A stretch of 64,000 nt of DNA, from contig WELA01009316.1 of NCBI GenBank assembly GCA_009602735.1, positions 59,408-123,407 on the forward strand. Reading direction: 5' to 3'. Positions 11,208-23,300 of this stretch are shown piece after piece. The stretch is from Mesotaenium endlicherianum. Taxonomy: Eukaryota; Streptophyta; Zygnematophyceae; Zygnematales; Mesotaeniaceae. Each line of letters begins with the position of its first letter. The stretch's first letter is position 1. The notes under the pieces were generated by a model. It made no database searches and was not told the origin of the DNA. It saw only the letters and a program-made list of their open reading frames with translations. The position numbers and the translations under genes were made by a program.

Positions 11208-14200
11208 GCGGGGTGCTGGCAGTGGAAGTGGCGCCCTTCATCTACAACTTCAACAACGACTGGTGGGGCGGCACTAACGCTGAGCAGCAGGACCCGTGTG
11301 GCTCTCAGAATGTGCCCTGGCGCTACGTGCAGTGTGACGCCCAGGGCAACGTTAACTCCATGTATGCTCTCCACTTCCTGCTGAGTCTGTTGGCTCCCTG
11401 CCCTTGCATGCAGTCACCCATGCTGCGTGTGTGCTGTTGTTCCCGGTCGAGAACAAAGGGAGGAGAAGGTTTCCTGGGCCAAGTGGCAGAACCTCCCTCC
11501 CTCCCTCCCGCCCTCCCTCCATCTTCTCCTTTCTCCCCCTAGCTTGGCCTCCCTACTTGCTGCTTCACCACTTATTCTACTCTATTCTCTCCCTCCCTCC
11601 CCCCCTCCCTCTCTCGCCTCTCCTCCCTCTCCCTTTCTGCCTCCCTCAGCGCACGCAATCAGTGACAATCAGTGCACTAGGCTATAGAGTGTGGCATGCA
11701 ATGCCTCGGGGGAAGAGCAGACAGTAGGGGCAGCTGCAATAGCTAGCGACCATCCCTTCCAGCTGGTGTTCCTGCTTCAGGGGGAGGTGTGTGCCAGTAC
11801 AAGTTCAGAGCCCCTGCAGCCGCGGGAAGTGAGGGAGCAGACGTACTCCAAGTCTCCACTCCTGTTCTGGTTCTGGTCCAAGGGGTCACAAGCTTTTATA
11901 TTCTAGTGAGGAGAAGGAGGAGGAGGAGGAGAGGGGGGGNNNNNNNNNNNNNNNNNNNNNNNNNNNNNNNNNNNNNNNNNNNNNNNNNNNNNNNNNNNNN
12001 NNNNNNNNNNNNNNNNNNNNNNNNNNNNNNNNNNNNNNNNNNNNNNNNNNNNNNNNNNNNNNNNNNNNNNNNNNNNNNNNNNNNNNNNNNNNNNNNNNNN
12101 NNNNNNNNNNNNNNNNNNNNNNNNNNNNNNNNNNNNNNNNNNNNNNNNNNNNNNNNNNNNNNNNNNNNNNNNNNNNNNNNNNNNNNNNNNNNNNNNNNNN
12201 NNNNNNNNNNNNNNNNNNNNNNNNNNNNNNNNNNNNNNNNNNNNNNNNNNNNNNNNNNNNNNNNNNNNNNNNNNNNNNNNNNNNNNNNNNNNNNNNNNNN
12301 NNNNNNNNNNNNNNNNNNNNNNNNNNNNNNNNNNNNNNNNNNNNNNNNNNNNNNNNNNNNNNNNNNNNNNNNNNNNNNNNNNNNNNNNNNNNNNNNNNNN
12401 NNNNNNNNNNNNNNNNNNNNNNNNNNNNNNNNNNNNNNNNNNNNNNNNNNNNNNNNNNNNNNNNNNNNNNNNNNNNNNNNNNNNNNNNNNNNNNNNNNNN
12501 NNNNNNNNNNNNNNNNNNNNNNNNNNNNNNNNNNNNNNNNNNNNNNNNNNNNNNNNNNNNNNNNNNNNNNNNNNNNNNNNNNNNNNNNNNNNNNNNNNNN
12601 NNNNNNNNNNNNNNNNNNNNNNNNNNNNNNNNNNNNNNNNNNNNNNNNNNNNNNNNNNNNNNNNNNNNNNNNNNNNNNNNNNNNNNNNNNNNNNNNNNNN
12701 NNNNNNNNNNNNNNNNNNNNNNNNNNNNNNNNNNNNNNNNNNNNNNNNNNNNNNNNNNNNNNNNNNNNNNNNNNNNNNNNNNNNNNNNNNNNNNNNNNNN
12801 NNNNNNNNNNNNNNNNNGGGGGGGGGCTTGTCCTTGTGCTGGCCTGGCCTGGCCTGCTCGTGACTCTCACCCGCGTTGCTGTGCTGTGCTGTGCTGTCAC
12901 GGCGCGGCAGCAACTTGGAGGGGAACAACTTAACGGGGCGCATCCCGGCGGGGCTAGCGCGCTTCCCCTGCTCCGGCTTCGCCCGCAACCCCTTCCTCTC
13001 CTGCGCCCGCGGTCAGCTTCTCACTCTCTCTGTTCAGCCTTGCCCTCCATGCTCGACTGTCTGGACTGGACTGGGCTCACTCCTGGCCGACGACCGGGGA
13101 TCAATAGGTGCTGCCCACGCGGACATGAATGGGCTGGCCACGCATGCACAGGAGGCCCTTTCCTCCTCAAAAAGTCCGAGGCTTGTGCATGATGAGCCCA
13201 CAAGGACAGAGCCCTCCCCTCGTGAATCAAGCGAAGCAGAGATGTAGGCATGCAATACTCAGCCGTGCGTAAAGCAGAGAGGAGGAAGGATGGAAGGAAG
13301 GAAGGAAGGAAGGAAGGCGTGCGGCACAACAGTGGCGGCTTGCTTGCCTGCGGCCGCCTTGCTCGTGGCTTGTCACTCGTCACTGAGTGTGCGAGCCCGC
13401 GTGAGTGTGCGCAGACAAGAACGGGCTGTGCGCGTATCCCGACTGCGGCGTGACGCCTCCTCCGCCGCCGCCCGCCCCTCCCCCGCCGCCCCCTCCCAGC
13501 GGCCACAAGAAGTCCAACACTGCGGCCATCGCCGGGGGCGTGGCAGGCGGCGTGGGCGGCCTGCTGGTGGTGGCAGCCGTGGGCTTCTGCTGTTGGCTGC
13601 GCTCGCGCCCCAGCAAGAAGGGGGGGATCCTCGAGATTGACGGTGCGCGCGCTCCTCCTCCTTCACTGTCTCCCTTGCTACCTACCCGCTCCCTCCCGGT
13701 CCTCTGCCTGCCCTTTCCTCCGCAGGGCTGCTGCTGCTGCTGCTGCTGCTGCTGATGTTGTGATGCGTGCAGAAGTAGGAGCTGGAGTGCTACACCCTGC
13801 TTCTTCTAGGCTTGGACTGGTCAGGCTTTTGCTTGCTTTCTTGGAGCACATTAAGTGCCCCCTTCTTATACTCTCACTCCCTCCCTCTCCCACTCCCTGT
13901 TTGTCATGGATGGGAGGGGAAGGCGCACGTGGGCTCGCAGGCGTGTGTCTGACTGTGCAGGGCAGAGCTGAGTGGATTCATTTTGCCCCACCCCTGCCCC
14001 TGCCTCTGCTGCGCGTTCGTGTGTCGGGCCTCTGGATTGCCACTGCTAGTCCCTTCCTTCCCGCTCCTTGATGAGCAGCAGCAGCATCCATCCTTCCAAT
14101 GCAGCACCCGAAGAAGACCAGCCAGCCTTTCCCCACCCTGCAAGCCTACCAATCCAACAGTGTTGTGTGGCCCATTCCCGACACAAGCGGACGACGGGGG

Positions 14201-17200
14201 AGGGTGCTGCTGCGCGAGGGGCACTCACGAGATTGGGCTGCTGTGGGCTGTGGTGGCGGTGGGGGGGAGGGCAGAGGCGCGCTTCAAGAAGCTGCGGCGC
14301 TTCACCTTCATGGAGCTGGCCCGCGCCACCTCCAACTTCAGCAGCTCCCACGTCCTCGGCACCGGCAGCTTCGGCCGCGTGTACCGCGGGGACATGCCAG
14401 ATGGCAGTGTCGTGGCCATCAAGCGCCTCGCGGTAAGTTCTGCGCCCCCCGCCGCCCACAACCACAACCGGGTTGGTCGCATGTATGTACGTATGTACGT
14501 ATGTATGTATGTATGTATGCATGTATGTATGTCGCATGCATGCGTGTGGCCAACGTGCATGTGCTCATGCCCGCTGTCCCCTCTCTGTCTCCCCCATGCA
14601 ATATGCATACGCATGGATGTCAAAGTCATGTGTGATGCGTATGCATGTGCATATGCGCCCAGCATGTACGACTGCACAGCCTATGGTCCAGTGGATGAGT
14701 TGGAGCTGATGCGACGACGGCGATGAGGACGCCTGTGTCCTGTGGTGGTGGTGGTGGTGCTGGTGCTGCTGCTTGGAGCAAACGCAGGAGGACCGGTTGG
14801 TGAAGGGGGAGGCGGAGTTTCTGATCGAGCTGGACGTGTTCAACCGCGCCGCGCACCGCCACGTGATGCGCATGGAGGGCTTCTGCATCGACGTGGGCGA
14901 GCGCATGCTCGTCTTTCCCTTCATGCCGCACGGCTCTGTCGCCTCCCACCTCGGAGGTGCTGCCCCCGCCTCCCTTACACCTGGCCCTGGCCCCGCTGCC
15001 GCCCGATCCCCTATGCACGGGGCTGGCTCTCTCTCAGCTCATCCCTTGCCTAATCCGAGGTGAACCAAGCGCACGCATCTACAAAGGGGTCTGCATTTTC
15101 TCGCACTCCATTCCATACTCCATTCTATATTCCGACACCATCGGCGCGGCCCTTTGATGTGGTCGCTCTCTCATTCATTAAGATGCTGCCGCTTGCTTCC
15201 CTCCTCCCTTCCCTGCCCCTCCTGTTGTAGCGCACCGTGGGCCTGCGGCACTCTCACTCCTACTCCCCTTCCCACTTGCACTCTTACCAGTCTGGGGCCT
15301 TTACGGGACAGGCTATGGGTTGATGTCTGGATGGAATCGGGGGGGGAGGGCCTTGCAGACAACAAGCAGAAGAGTGGGCAGGCGGCGCTGAGCTGGCCAG
15401 CGCGACGCGCGATTGCCCAGGGCACCGCAGAGGGCCTCAACTATCTGCACACGGACTGCAACCCCCGCCTCATCCACTGCGACGTCAAGGTCCGTGCCTG
15501 CCTGCCTGCTGCTCCTCCTCCTTCTGTTCCCCACCGCCCGTCTCTTATGCCGTTGTGCTCGCTTGCAGCAGCAGCAGCAGCGGCCAGGACGGCAACCGGG
15601 CCTGGAGGAATGTCGGGCATGCTGCAAAGCGGGATGTGAGGAGAAGTGATGAAGAAGCCTTGTATGTGTGACTGTGTGTGTGTGTGTGTGCACGGTGGGT
15701 GGGGGAGCAGGCGGACAACGTGCTGCTGGGAAGCAAGCTGGAGGCATGCATAGCCGACTTTGGGCTGGCCACACTCATGAACGCCAGCGTGCCCGCCTCC
15801 GCCGCTGTCAGGGGCACTGTTGGTTACCTGGCTCCCGGTTGGTACCCCGCTCTTCCCCTCCTCCTCTCCCTCCCCTCTTGTCCCGCCTCTCCCAATGTTG
15901 TCTCCTCTATCTCTCTCCATTTCTCTCCTTCTGTGGATGGGAGGTAAGTAGGCCTTTGAAGGAAGAGGCAGCATGTGCAATATGTGGAGATCTCGCAGCA
16001 TGACATGCGCTCCTAGGCTCTCAGCAAAAGCGCAGGAAGTGGCATACTGAGATCGCAATCTGGCATTGGTGTGGGCTTTGTGGGGGGGGGGGCGTGCGCA
16101 GAATACTTTGCGACGGGGCAGATGTCGGAGAAGACGGACGTCTTTGGCTTCGGCGTGTTTCTACTGGAGCTCGCGTTTGGGCAGCCGGCGCAGCAGCTTG
16201 GGCAGCTTGCCGAGAAAGACCAGCTGTCTCTGCACGAGTGGGTGAGTGCTGCTGACAACCTCATGGACTAATTGTCTGGACCTCGGTGGCGTGTCAATTG
16301 CTAATGCTTAAATTGTTGTGACCTTTTTCTTATGCTTTGGTGTAATCCTTAGATCCGATTTTACTACGCTCAACAGTAAGACTTTTCCCATGTTTGGTGA
16401 AAGAAAAATATATGGCCGCGCTTGCATGCCGCCTGCTTGTATGACATGCGCTTGCTCCTCTGTCTCGTGGCATTCGCACCGCGGCTCTTGGCCCATCAAC
16501 CGTGCGCTCTCCCATATGTCCCTGGCTGGCATCCACCTGCTCTGCTCCACCCTCACTGAGTCCACTCAGTGTGCACACAGAAGGCACAGTGGCATCCTCT
16601 GGCCCCGCTCCAGATTCACGCAGGCGTCTCCCTGCTGTTATGTTTTGGCGGGTGTCTGTTGACACTGGCGTGGGGCGCCTGCTGCTACTGCAGGTGGGGA
16701 AGCTGGTGCAGAGCAACCAGCTGGCGGAGTTCACGGACCCCGACATGGACGGCACCCTGGACTTCGCCGACTTTGAGAACATGATTGCCGTCGCGGTGCT
16801 GTGCACGCAGACCAACCCCGCCGAGAGGCCCGACATGTCCGAGTGCGTCGGCCTTCTTCAGGTATGTCTGTTCGCTCCTCCTCTCCTTCCAAGAGTAGGA
16901 AGTTGTGTGTGGCCAGGCTGTGTCTGGTGGCAATTAAGCATTGTCCTCGTGATGCCTCTGCTCCCAAGGCTGCCACTCCTCCTCTGCCACCTGGATCTTC
17001 TGAAGTGTGAGGCGTATGGGAGCACCATTTGACCCATGCGTATTTATTATTGCAGAGCAGAGATAGAGGGAGTGAGCGAGTGTTGAAGTTGATATAGGCG
17101 TCAACAATCCTGATTTTCCGGAACACACGCTCTCGTGTTGCGCAGGGGCCTGGGCTGGCAGACAGGTGGCAGAAGTGGCACGAGCAGGAGATTCAGAAGG

Positions 17201-17382
17201 CTCAGGACTCGCAGCCATTCCTCCTCCAGAAGATGAATTCGTCGTCAAGAGGGGGCCCCAGCTCAGGCACCGGAGGCTCGTCGTCGCACACGGGGACGGG
17301 GTCTCAGTACGGCCGAATGGGCTCCATGGGGAGCAGCCCCGGTGTGAGTGTGGAGCTCTTTAATCTCACAGGTCCCAGGTAG
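11208..17382 (+). CDS. SERK: SERK/BAK1-like LRR receptor kinase with non-RD (HCD) catalytic loop
   Basis: Homolog of the SERK co-receptors, which pair with larger LRR receptor kinases. Recognised exons: about 11208-11361 (N-cap, DPCGSQNVPWRYVQCD), then 12911-13011 (last LRR, NNLTGRIP), 13415-13642 (proline-rich hinge plus transmembrane helix), 14275-14432, 14788-14956, 15359-15489, 15711-15837, 16102-16241, 16694-16861 and 17146-17382. All junctions after the gap match in phase. Most LRRs fall in or near the 11940-12817 N-gap, and the signal-peptide exon was not found. SERK hallmarks: the SPP-like proline hinge, RRFTFMELARATSNF, HGSVASHL, SEKTDVFGFGV, GLADRWQKW and a C-terminus ending ELFNLTGPR. 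ATP-site residues are present (GTGSFGRVY, VAIKRL, ADFGLA, APEY). The catalytic loop reads LIHCDVKADNVLL, so the usual HRD arginine is cysteine. Activity is therefore uncertain. Confidence 0.88.
11940..12817. other. Assembly gap (878 N)
   Basis: A run of N falls inside the ectodomain part of the SERK-like gene. G-runs flank both edges, so the gap probably reflects poorly sequenced G-rich intron DNA. Missing LRR exons are expected here. Confidence 0.99.
13289..13316. repeat. (GGAA)n microsatellite
   Basis: Tandem ggaa units in the intron before the proline-rich/transmembrane exon of the SERK-like gene. Confidence 0.9.
14480..14532. repeat. (GTAT/GTAC)n microsatellite
   Basis: Tandem tetranucleotides (gtat with gtac and gcat variants) inside a kinase-domain intron of the SERK-like gene. 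Confidence 0.9.
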
Positions 17383-18045
17383 TAATTTATAGACGGCCTT
17401 GAAATTAAGTGGTCGATCCATGCCTACATATTAATTGCTACTTTATTGCGTCATGTATGACTGACTGGAGGCTGTACTGTAGGTTCCTACAAGAGGCTAT
17501 GGGCGTCCTTCTATGCGGTAATTTAGTCAGCAGGTGCTTTTAATTCTTCATTAGAATCAATAATAAGCGCGTACTCAAATGTAGCAGATAGTTATAGGAT
17601 AGATTATATTTGCTATGCACCCAAGCCCAAGGCAGTGCTGATCTGGCATGCTGTGGTATCCAAAGGCTGCGTATGCATGCGAGTGCTGTGCTGCGTTAAC
17701 CACACGTTACCTACCATAAGAGGCACGGACAAATCAGAAAAGGGCACCAGCATGTAGTTCATCATCTAGGAAAACTTTTCCTCCTCGTCTTACTCTCATC
17801 AGCCACTGTCAATCCTTTCCTTAAAAGAAGCAGACATGGAGTAGGTGTTGTGACTGAGGTAGGAGGTCACATCCTCCCAAGACCCGCGCCCACTAGGGAC
17901 ACTTAGTTGTCAAACTATGGGGAAAGTGCGGACTTGGCCCTCCACTGTGGGCCTTGATAAATGACAAGGACGCCCGTTCCCAGCTTCCACCAGATCTGTG
18001 CCGGGGTGTCTGCGTAGGAGGACTGGGTGACGGATCGGACAAAGA
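17383..18045. other. Intergenic between convergent SERK-like and GTF3C6 genes
   Basis: About 660 bp between two convergent stop codons, AT-rich in its left half. No coding potential seen. It presumably holds both 3' untranslated regions. Confidence 0.6.
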
Positions 18046-19274
18046 CTAGGAGTCCTCGTCTTCGCAGGCGACGGTGAAGCGCAGGCGCTGCCTGGTGCAG
18101 CCCCTCAGATGCACCTGCACTGCCTCCTCCTCCCTCTCCTGCTGCTGCCGCCGCTGCTCCGCAAACTCAGACGCGTGCTCAGCAGCACCGCCAGCTGAAG
18201 CTCCTTGAAGGCCTCCCGGGGGATCCCGCCCTGCAGTTTGCGCATCAAGCCCACAGTGTGCTTGCTCAAGCTCTGCTCGTGAGGGAAAGAAGGCCTAGAA
18301 AGCGGGCCCCGCTCAGTCGTGCCTCTTCAAGAAGCACGACTGTTGAACAGTTCGTCCTCATACTGCTTACGATTGAAGAGAGAGGGTTGATGTAAGGGAC
18401 CAATGTGGGGGAGCATAGGTGTACATACATGCAATCAACCCGTCCTGCGTCCAGCTCGAGTTTCTCAGAAATGAAAGAGGAAAGGACTGGCAGGATTGGA
18501 GGAGGACTCACGGGTGGAGTCGAGCAGCATGATGGAGCCAGCTGTCTCCTCATACTGGCCCACCTGCGCAGCCAGCAGCACTGCTGGTTGAGGAGTGTAA
18601 CTCAATGGTTTGAATCAACATACGATGCTTCAGTAGACACGTGCCGACGACTTGGCAAGACAAGCAGTCAGTCATGGCTTCGGATCGAGGCTCCATAGCA
18701 ATGGAGGGCATGATGGAGGGAGAGAGGGGGAGGCTTTTACTAGGCGCAGGCCGTCTGGCATTGTGAGCACAGGTGTCACACCGTCCAGCCCCTGCCCCAC
18801 CCACACAGTCGTCTCCGGACACGTGTCAATGCCACACCTTCTGGCAGCTGGCTATGATGCACACGATGGTGAAGGAATGGAATAGGAAGGCCGGTGACAG
18901 CATTTTCAGCTCTCGGGTGAATGGCAGCTTGAGCACAAAAAATCAGAGAGTTTGCCTTGGAGAGGAGCCTTGAGACACTCTGACTCTTACAATATTACAT
19001 CTGCCGATTTGAGTAATGCTAGCCTGCTCATATGGAAAAAGCATCCTTCCTGTTACCACATGATTGTTTGTATCGAACTCATGAGAACGGAGGTAGGCGA
19101 AGATCTTACGCTTATGGTGATACAGCCAGAAGGGGGGAAAGAGGACGGTCGCAGTCCAAGGTCAAGGAGCACGTACTCCACCTGCTCCTCTTCTTCATCC
19201 TCTATAGTCTCCCCTTGCACTTCTCCTTCGACATACGTTTCATTAGTACCTACTCTTGGAGCTGCCTCCGCCAT
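18046..19274 (-). CDS. GTF3C6: TFIIIC subunit 6-like protein (GTF3C6 family)
   Basis: Small subunit of the RNA polymerase III transcription factor TFIIIC, acting in the nucleus at tRNA genes. Four minus-strand exons with agreeing phases: 19274-19110, 18791-18741, 18563-18512 and 18272-18046, giving 164 residues (the family is usually about 150-210). The joined protein shows the family core in order: an acidic N-terminus, VEYVLLDL, PPSGCITISGLDG, TPVLTMPDGLRLVGQYEETAG, a variable charged linker rich in Gln and Glu, and a basic C-terminal strand TRQRLRFTV before an acidic tail (EDEDS). The ATG and the stop (TAG at 18048-18046) are both visible. Identification rests on the recalled pattern YVLLDL - GLDT-NPVL - L-G-YEET-GT. 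Confidence 0.85.
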
Positions 19275-20397
19275 CGTGGTTGTTGCATGTACTACATGTT
19301 GTCAGCAAAGAAACCACTGGTCATCATAATCATGTCACATTATCTTTTCTGGCAGGAGTTACATGCCGCTGAAAGGTTGTCAACAAACTAGTACGAGACA
19401 CATTTCATTCTGACTAGCACCTGTTAGTTGTGTTCCTCTTTTGCTGCATAACGTCTTATGAAGTTCAACTTGCCATTGTCAACATCCTTGCACTGTTTAC
19501 TGTCAAACAACCTGCACACATGAGTTTAGCATACTCTTCACTCTGCTTCTCCTAGTCCAGAGATCTTCTCTCGCTATCAGTAGTTTTCTTAGACTTGATC
19601 ACTCCTTTTCGGAGATGAGAGGGGGCACGGCAGTCAGATCAGCAAGTGCTGTCGATTTCTAAACAAGAAGACTCGATGAATCGAGAAGTGATGTCGACTA
19701 TAACTCAAAAGAGTTGATGGAAAGATAGAAAGAGCAGTCCTGATTTAAAAAAGCTTCGTGCGGTCACACTCACTCACACTCGTTCGTAACGTGCATGTCG
19801 TGCAAAGCGTGAACTACAGCTGTTCGTGTATAAATACTTCCACGAAGATCTCTACAGGAGAGTACCTTTCTAGTGCTTGTTACGGTGTAGTGAAATTAGA
19901 AGCTCTTACATTCGCGTAGCTGAGCTGCACGGGCAAGCAATTATAGTTAAGTGGCTGGGACGGTCAATTTGTCTTCAATTATACCCGGCCTCTAAGCTTC
20001 GGCAAGGTTGTGCAAGTTGTCTCCGGTATGTGCTTTCACCACGATATTATTCAACCAGAAAAGTTGCCTTGTGCCCCGCGCATTTTGTTAGAAGCAATTT
20101 CAGCAGTACAGCACAATTTTCTCCTTCGATGCTACTCCCATTGGTTCTGGAACTTAACGAAATGCTGATACCTATAGTGTTCTTTTAAGATTGACAATGT
20201 AATATGTTGTCTCTGCTGAGAAATTTGGCCGAAGCGATTCGAAGTATGTCTCTGTCTGTTCAAGCAGCTATTTCATCACAGAGTACCTCCAATCTTTGCG
20301 TGCACCCATATGCTACGCAGCAAGTAAGCGGCTGACTTGCAAATCTTCCACAAGCTTCACCTGTTACACCTGTTGCGCTGCAGAAACTCTCGGGACC
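19275..20397. other. Divergent intergenic region between GTF3C6 and CYB5D2
   Basis: About 1.1 kb, AT-rich, between the ATG of the minus-strand GTF3C6 gene and the ATG of the plus-strand cytochrome-b5-fold gene. No exon recognised. It should carry both promoters. A TATA-like tataaata occurs at 19829-19836 but its use is unproven. Confidence 0.5.
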
Positions 20398-23300
20398 ATG
20401 ACGCCCAGAGACACTCTGAAGAAGCGAATGACTGTGGGTGCTGCGCCTGTACAAAGCACGGAAGTGAAAGGGAAAGAGGCGGAGGAGCTAAAGCAGAAGC
20501 GGGATGACCTGGAGCCTAGGATTCCCGCCTACTTTGGAATCTTCATGGCGGCCACCACCACCTTCATTGTCCTATACTTTGTCGCGAGAGGCCAACAGAA
20601 GGAGAGCATAGGAGTGAGTAAGAAAGGGGGGAACACAACTCCCTCCTGCCTCCCCCCCCACCCCCCCCCCTCTTCCCTCTTGTCACACAACTTGGCAAAT
20701 TCTGTGAGTCAGGGAGGACTAGAAACTCAGAGATCCGGGGAGGTTGCACGCTCAGACATGCAGGCATGATCTAAACGTATAGCTCATTGGTGTGGGGGAG
20801 GATGGTGGCAGAGAGTGTGGGTGAAGGAGGAGCTGGCACGCTACGACGGCTACGACGAGAAGCTCCCCCTCCTCCTCGCCTTTGCCGGGTGCGTCTGTGC
20901 CCTTGCTCTTCCACGCCCAGGCCAACCCGCTGGCCCATCTCATCTGGCCTGGACCGGGCAGACCCTTTTCACACAAGAGTTACTGCCTCTGAGCTCCCCG
21001 AGCCTTCAAAAGATCAGACACAGCCAGAAAACGAAGGGCCACAGATGGATCACATGAAGCGAACGTTAGCTCCTTGTCTGTGCGCAGTACATGCATGAAA
21101 TGGGGGGCTGGTGATGCCACCTGGCAAAAACTGCTGCTGACAATATGATGACGGGAGCGCCAAGCGACTTTCTCTTCTGCTGCTCTAGCTGCTTTGCTGA
21201 CACGGTGATGCCGCCGCTGCCGCCGCTGCTGCTGCTGTGGCATGGGGTGAGGGGGGGGGAGGCAGGGAGGTGTACGACGTGAGCAAGGGCAGCCAGCACT
21301 ACGGCCTCGACGAGTCCTACCACCACTTCGCTGCCAAGTATCCCCCCAGTGGCCCCTTCTCACCGCTATGTTTGCCTGAAGTTTCTTAGAAGTCCCCACC
21401 TGCTTCCCGTGCCTGCTGTGGAACTCTTGAGCGCGTGCTGCCCCGGAGGGAGGGAGGGAGGAGAAAGTATTGTAATTTTGCTTTTGCTTTTGCTTCTGCT
21501 TCTGCTTCCGGAGTGAATGCACAGCAAGTGTTTGCCCCACGTGCCCCCAGCAGGTGGAGCACACGCATGACTCTAGAAATATGCATACCAACGTGTGTAG
21601 AGGGGTGTGCTTCCTTCTGGAACCTAAAGGCACGTAAGAATGAGCGCAGTGCAAGCGCGCCGTCATCATTCTCGTTTTCAATGCCCATGCCACGGCAGCT
21701 GCTGGGCCAAAGCCAGCCGCTCCCTTGTCTGCCTGCCTGCCTGCCTGCCTGCCTGGTAGTTTTTGACCTTCTTCTGGAGGCAGGCGTCAGGTGTAGCACT
21801 TACGCGCGCCTGTGTGTGCGTGTCTGTGTGGGTGGGTGGGTGGGTGGGTGCGTGGGACGTTGTGTGCTCTTTCGCTGCTGTGTGGCCGGGCCCCGTGCGC
21901 AACAGGGACGCCTCGCGCGCTTTTGTGACGGGCGAGTTCAAAGGTGCGTGCGCTCTGCCCTCCCCGTTGCACGAGGAGCACGAAGAGCACTTGGTGCACG
22001 CACGGGCACTGGCACTACGGCCCTGTGCTCTGCGCTTCTGCCTCCCTCCCTGCCTCCCGTCGGGGCCCCTACCCTATCTGGGCTGGGCTATCCACGGGAC
22101 AAAGGCTGGAGCGCTGGGCACGTCCTCCTTGATGGTTCTCACTTGCAGACCATACAGCCACTCAGAGACCGCGTGCACCCACTTGGCCACTTTGCAGAGT
22201 GGAAGCTGAGGCCGTGAGGAGATGGAGGAGAAAGGGGGGGGCTGGGTGGGATCTTGGTGGCCTATGCTGGCATGATGGGCGAGAGCGAGCTGTAGACGTG
22301 GTGGGGCTTGTGAAGAATGATGCACCGAGAGCTGGAACCCTGGCGCTGCTGCCTGCGTGCATGCGTGGACCACCAGGTGGGTGGGTGGGCGGTGCTGGTG
22401 TAAGGGGGACAGGGAGGGAGAAAGGAATTGCGGCTCGCTCACACAGAGAGGCACACGCGGAGGGAGAGGGAGGGAGGGGAGGGTGGAGAGGGAGCATGTC
22501 ATCAGTCACTGGGCGGACTAACTGCTTGACTGCTTTCGTTGTACGGGTCATGTGGTGTGCAGGCGGCTTGACTGATGACCTGTCGGGCCTCACCCACCAG
22601 CAGGTACCGATGCACTGTGGCTCCCACGCCCGCTTCTTGTGGGAGAGGGCTGTAGCTCCTGCCATCCTCGCTTCTCCTGGCCTCCTGTGCAGGCGTGTGT
22701 GCGTGCTTGCTTGGATATGACGACGACGAGACGAGCGGCTGCTGCCCTCCGTCCAGACTCGATTGGCTCTGAGGGCGGGACCGGATGGGTGCTGTGTGTG
22801 CGCGCGCGCGCATGTGCACATGCGTGTGTGTGTGTGGCGTGTGGGCGTGCTTGTTGTGGGCAGTACGACAGCGTGAGGACGTGGCGCGACTTCTACAAGA
22901 AGACCTACACGTAAGCTGCTTTCCCCTTCCCCTGCCCTCTCCTCTCAAGCCAGTGCTCCCCAGGTCGGCCTCAGGCGCCCTCCCCTCCGCCGCTTCCTCC
23001 CTGTCACGCTGACCTCAGTCTGTCAGTCAGCCAGCCAGTGTTGGGTCCTCTCAACAATTGGGAGGGGGGGAGGGGGTGGAGGACGGCAGGTATGTGGGCA
23101 GGCTGGCGGGGCGCTTCTACGACGTGCACGGCAGGCCCACCCGGGAGTGGTCGCAGCTGCAGGCCAACATCGAGAAGGCGACGCGCGCGCTGGCGGACCA
23201 GGAGGCTCTGGAGAAGCGCTTCCCCTCCTGCAACTCGCGCTGGTCCCAGGCCGAGGGCGGCCAGGTGGGTAGCCAGTGTGTGTGTGTGTGCGCGCTTGGG

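Noticed and set aside
11789-13192. Long open frames across the N-gap on both strands
   Set aside because: They are open only because N codons are not stops.
19829-19836. TATA box tataaata for the CYB5D2 gene
   Set aside because: It is 560 bp from the ATG in AT-rich DNA, so chance occurrence is likely; no transcript start evidence.
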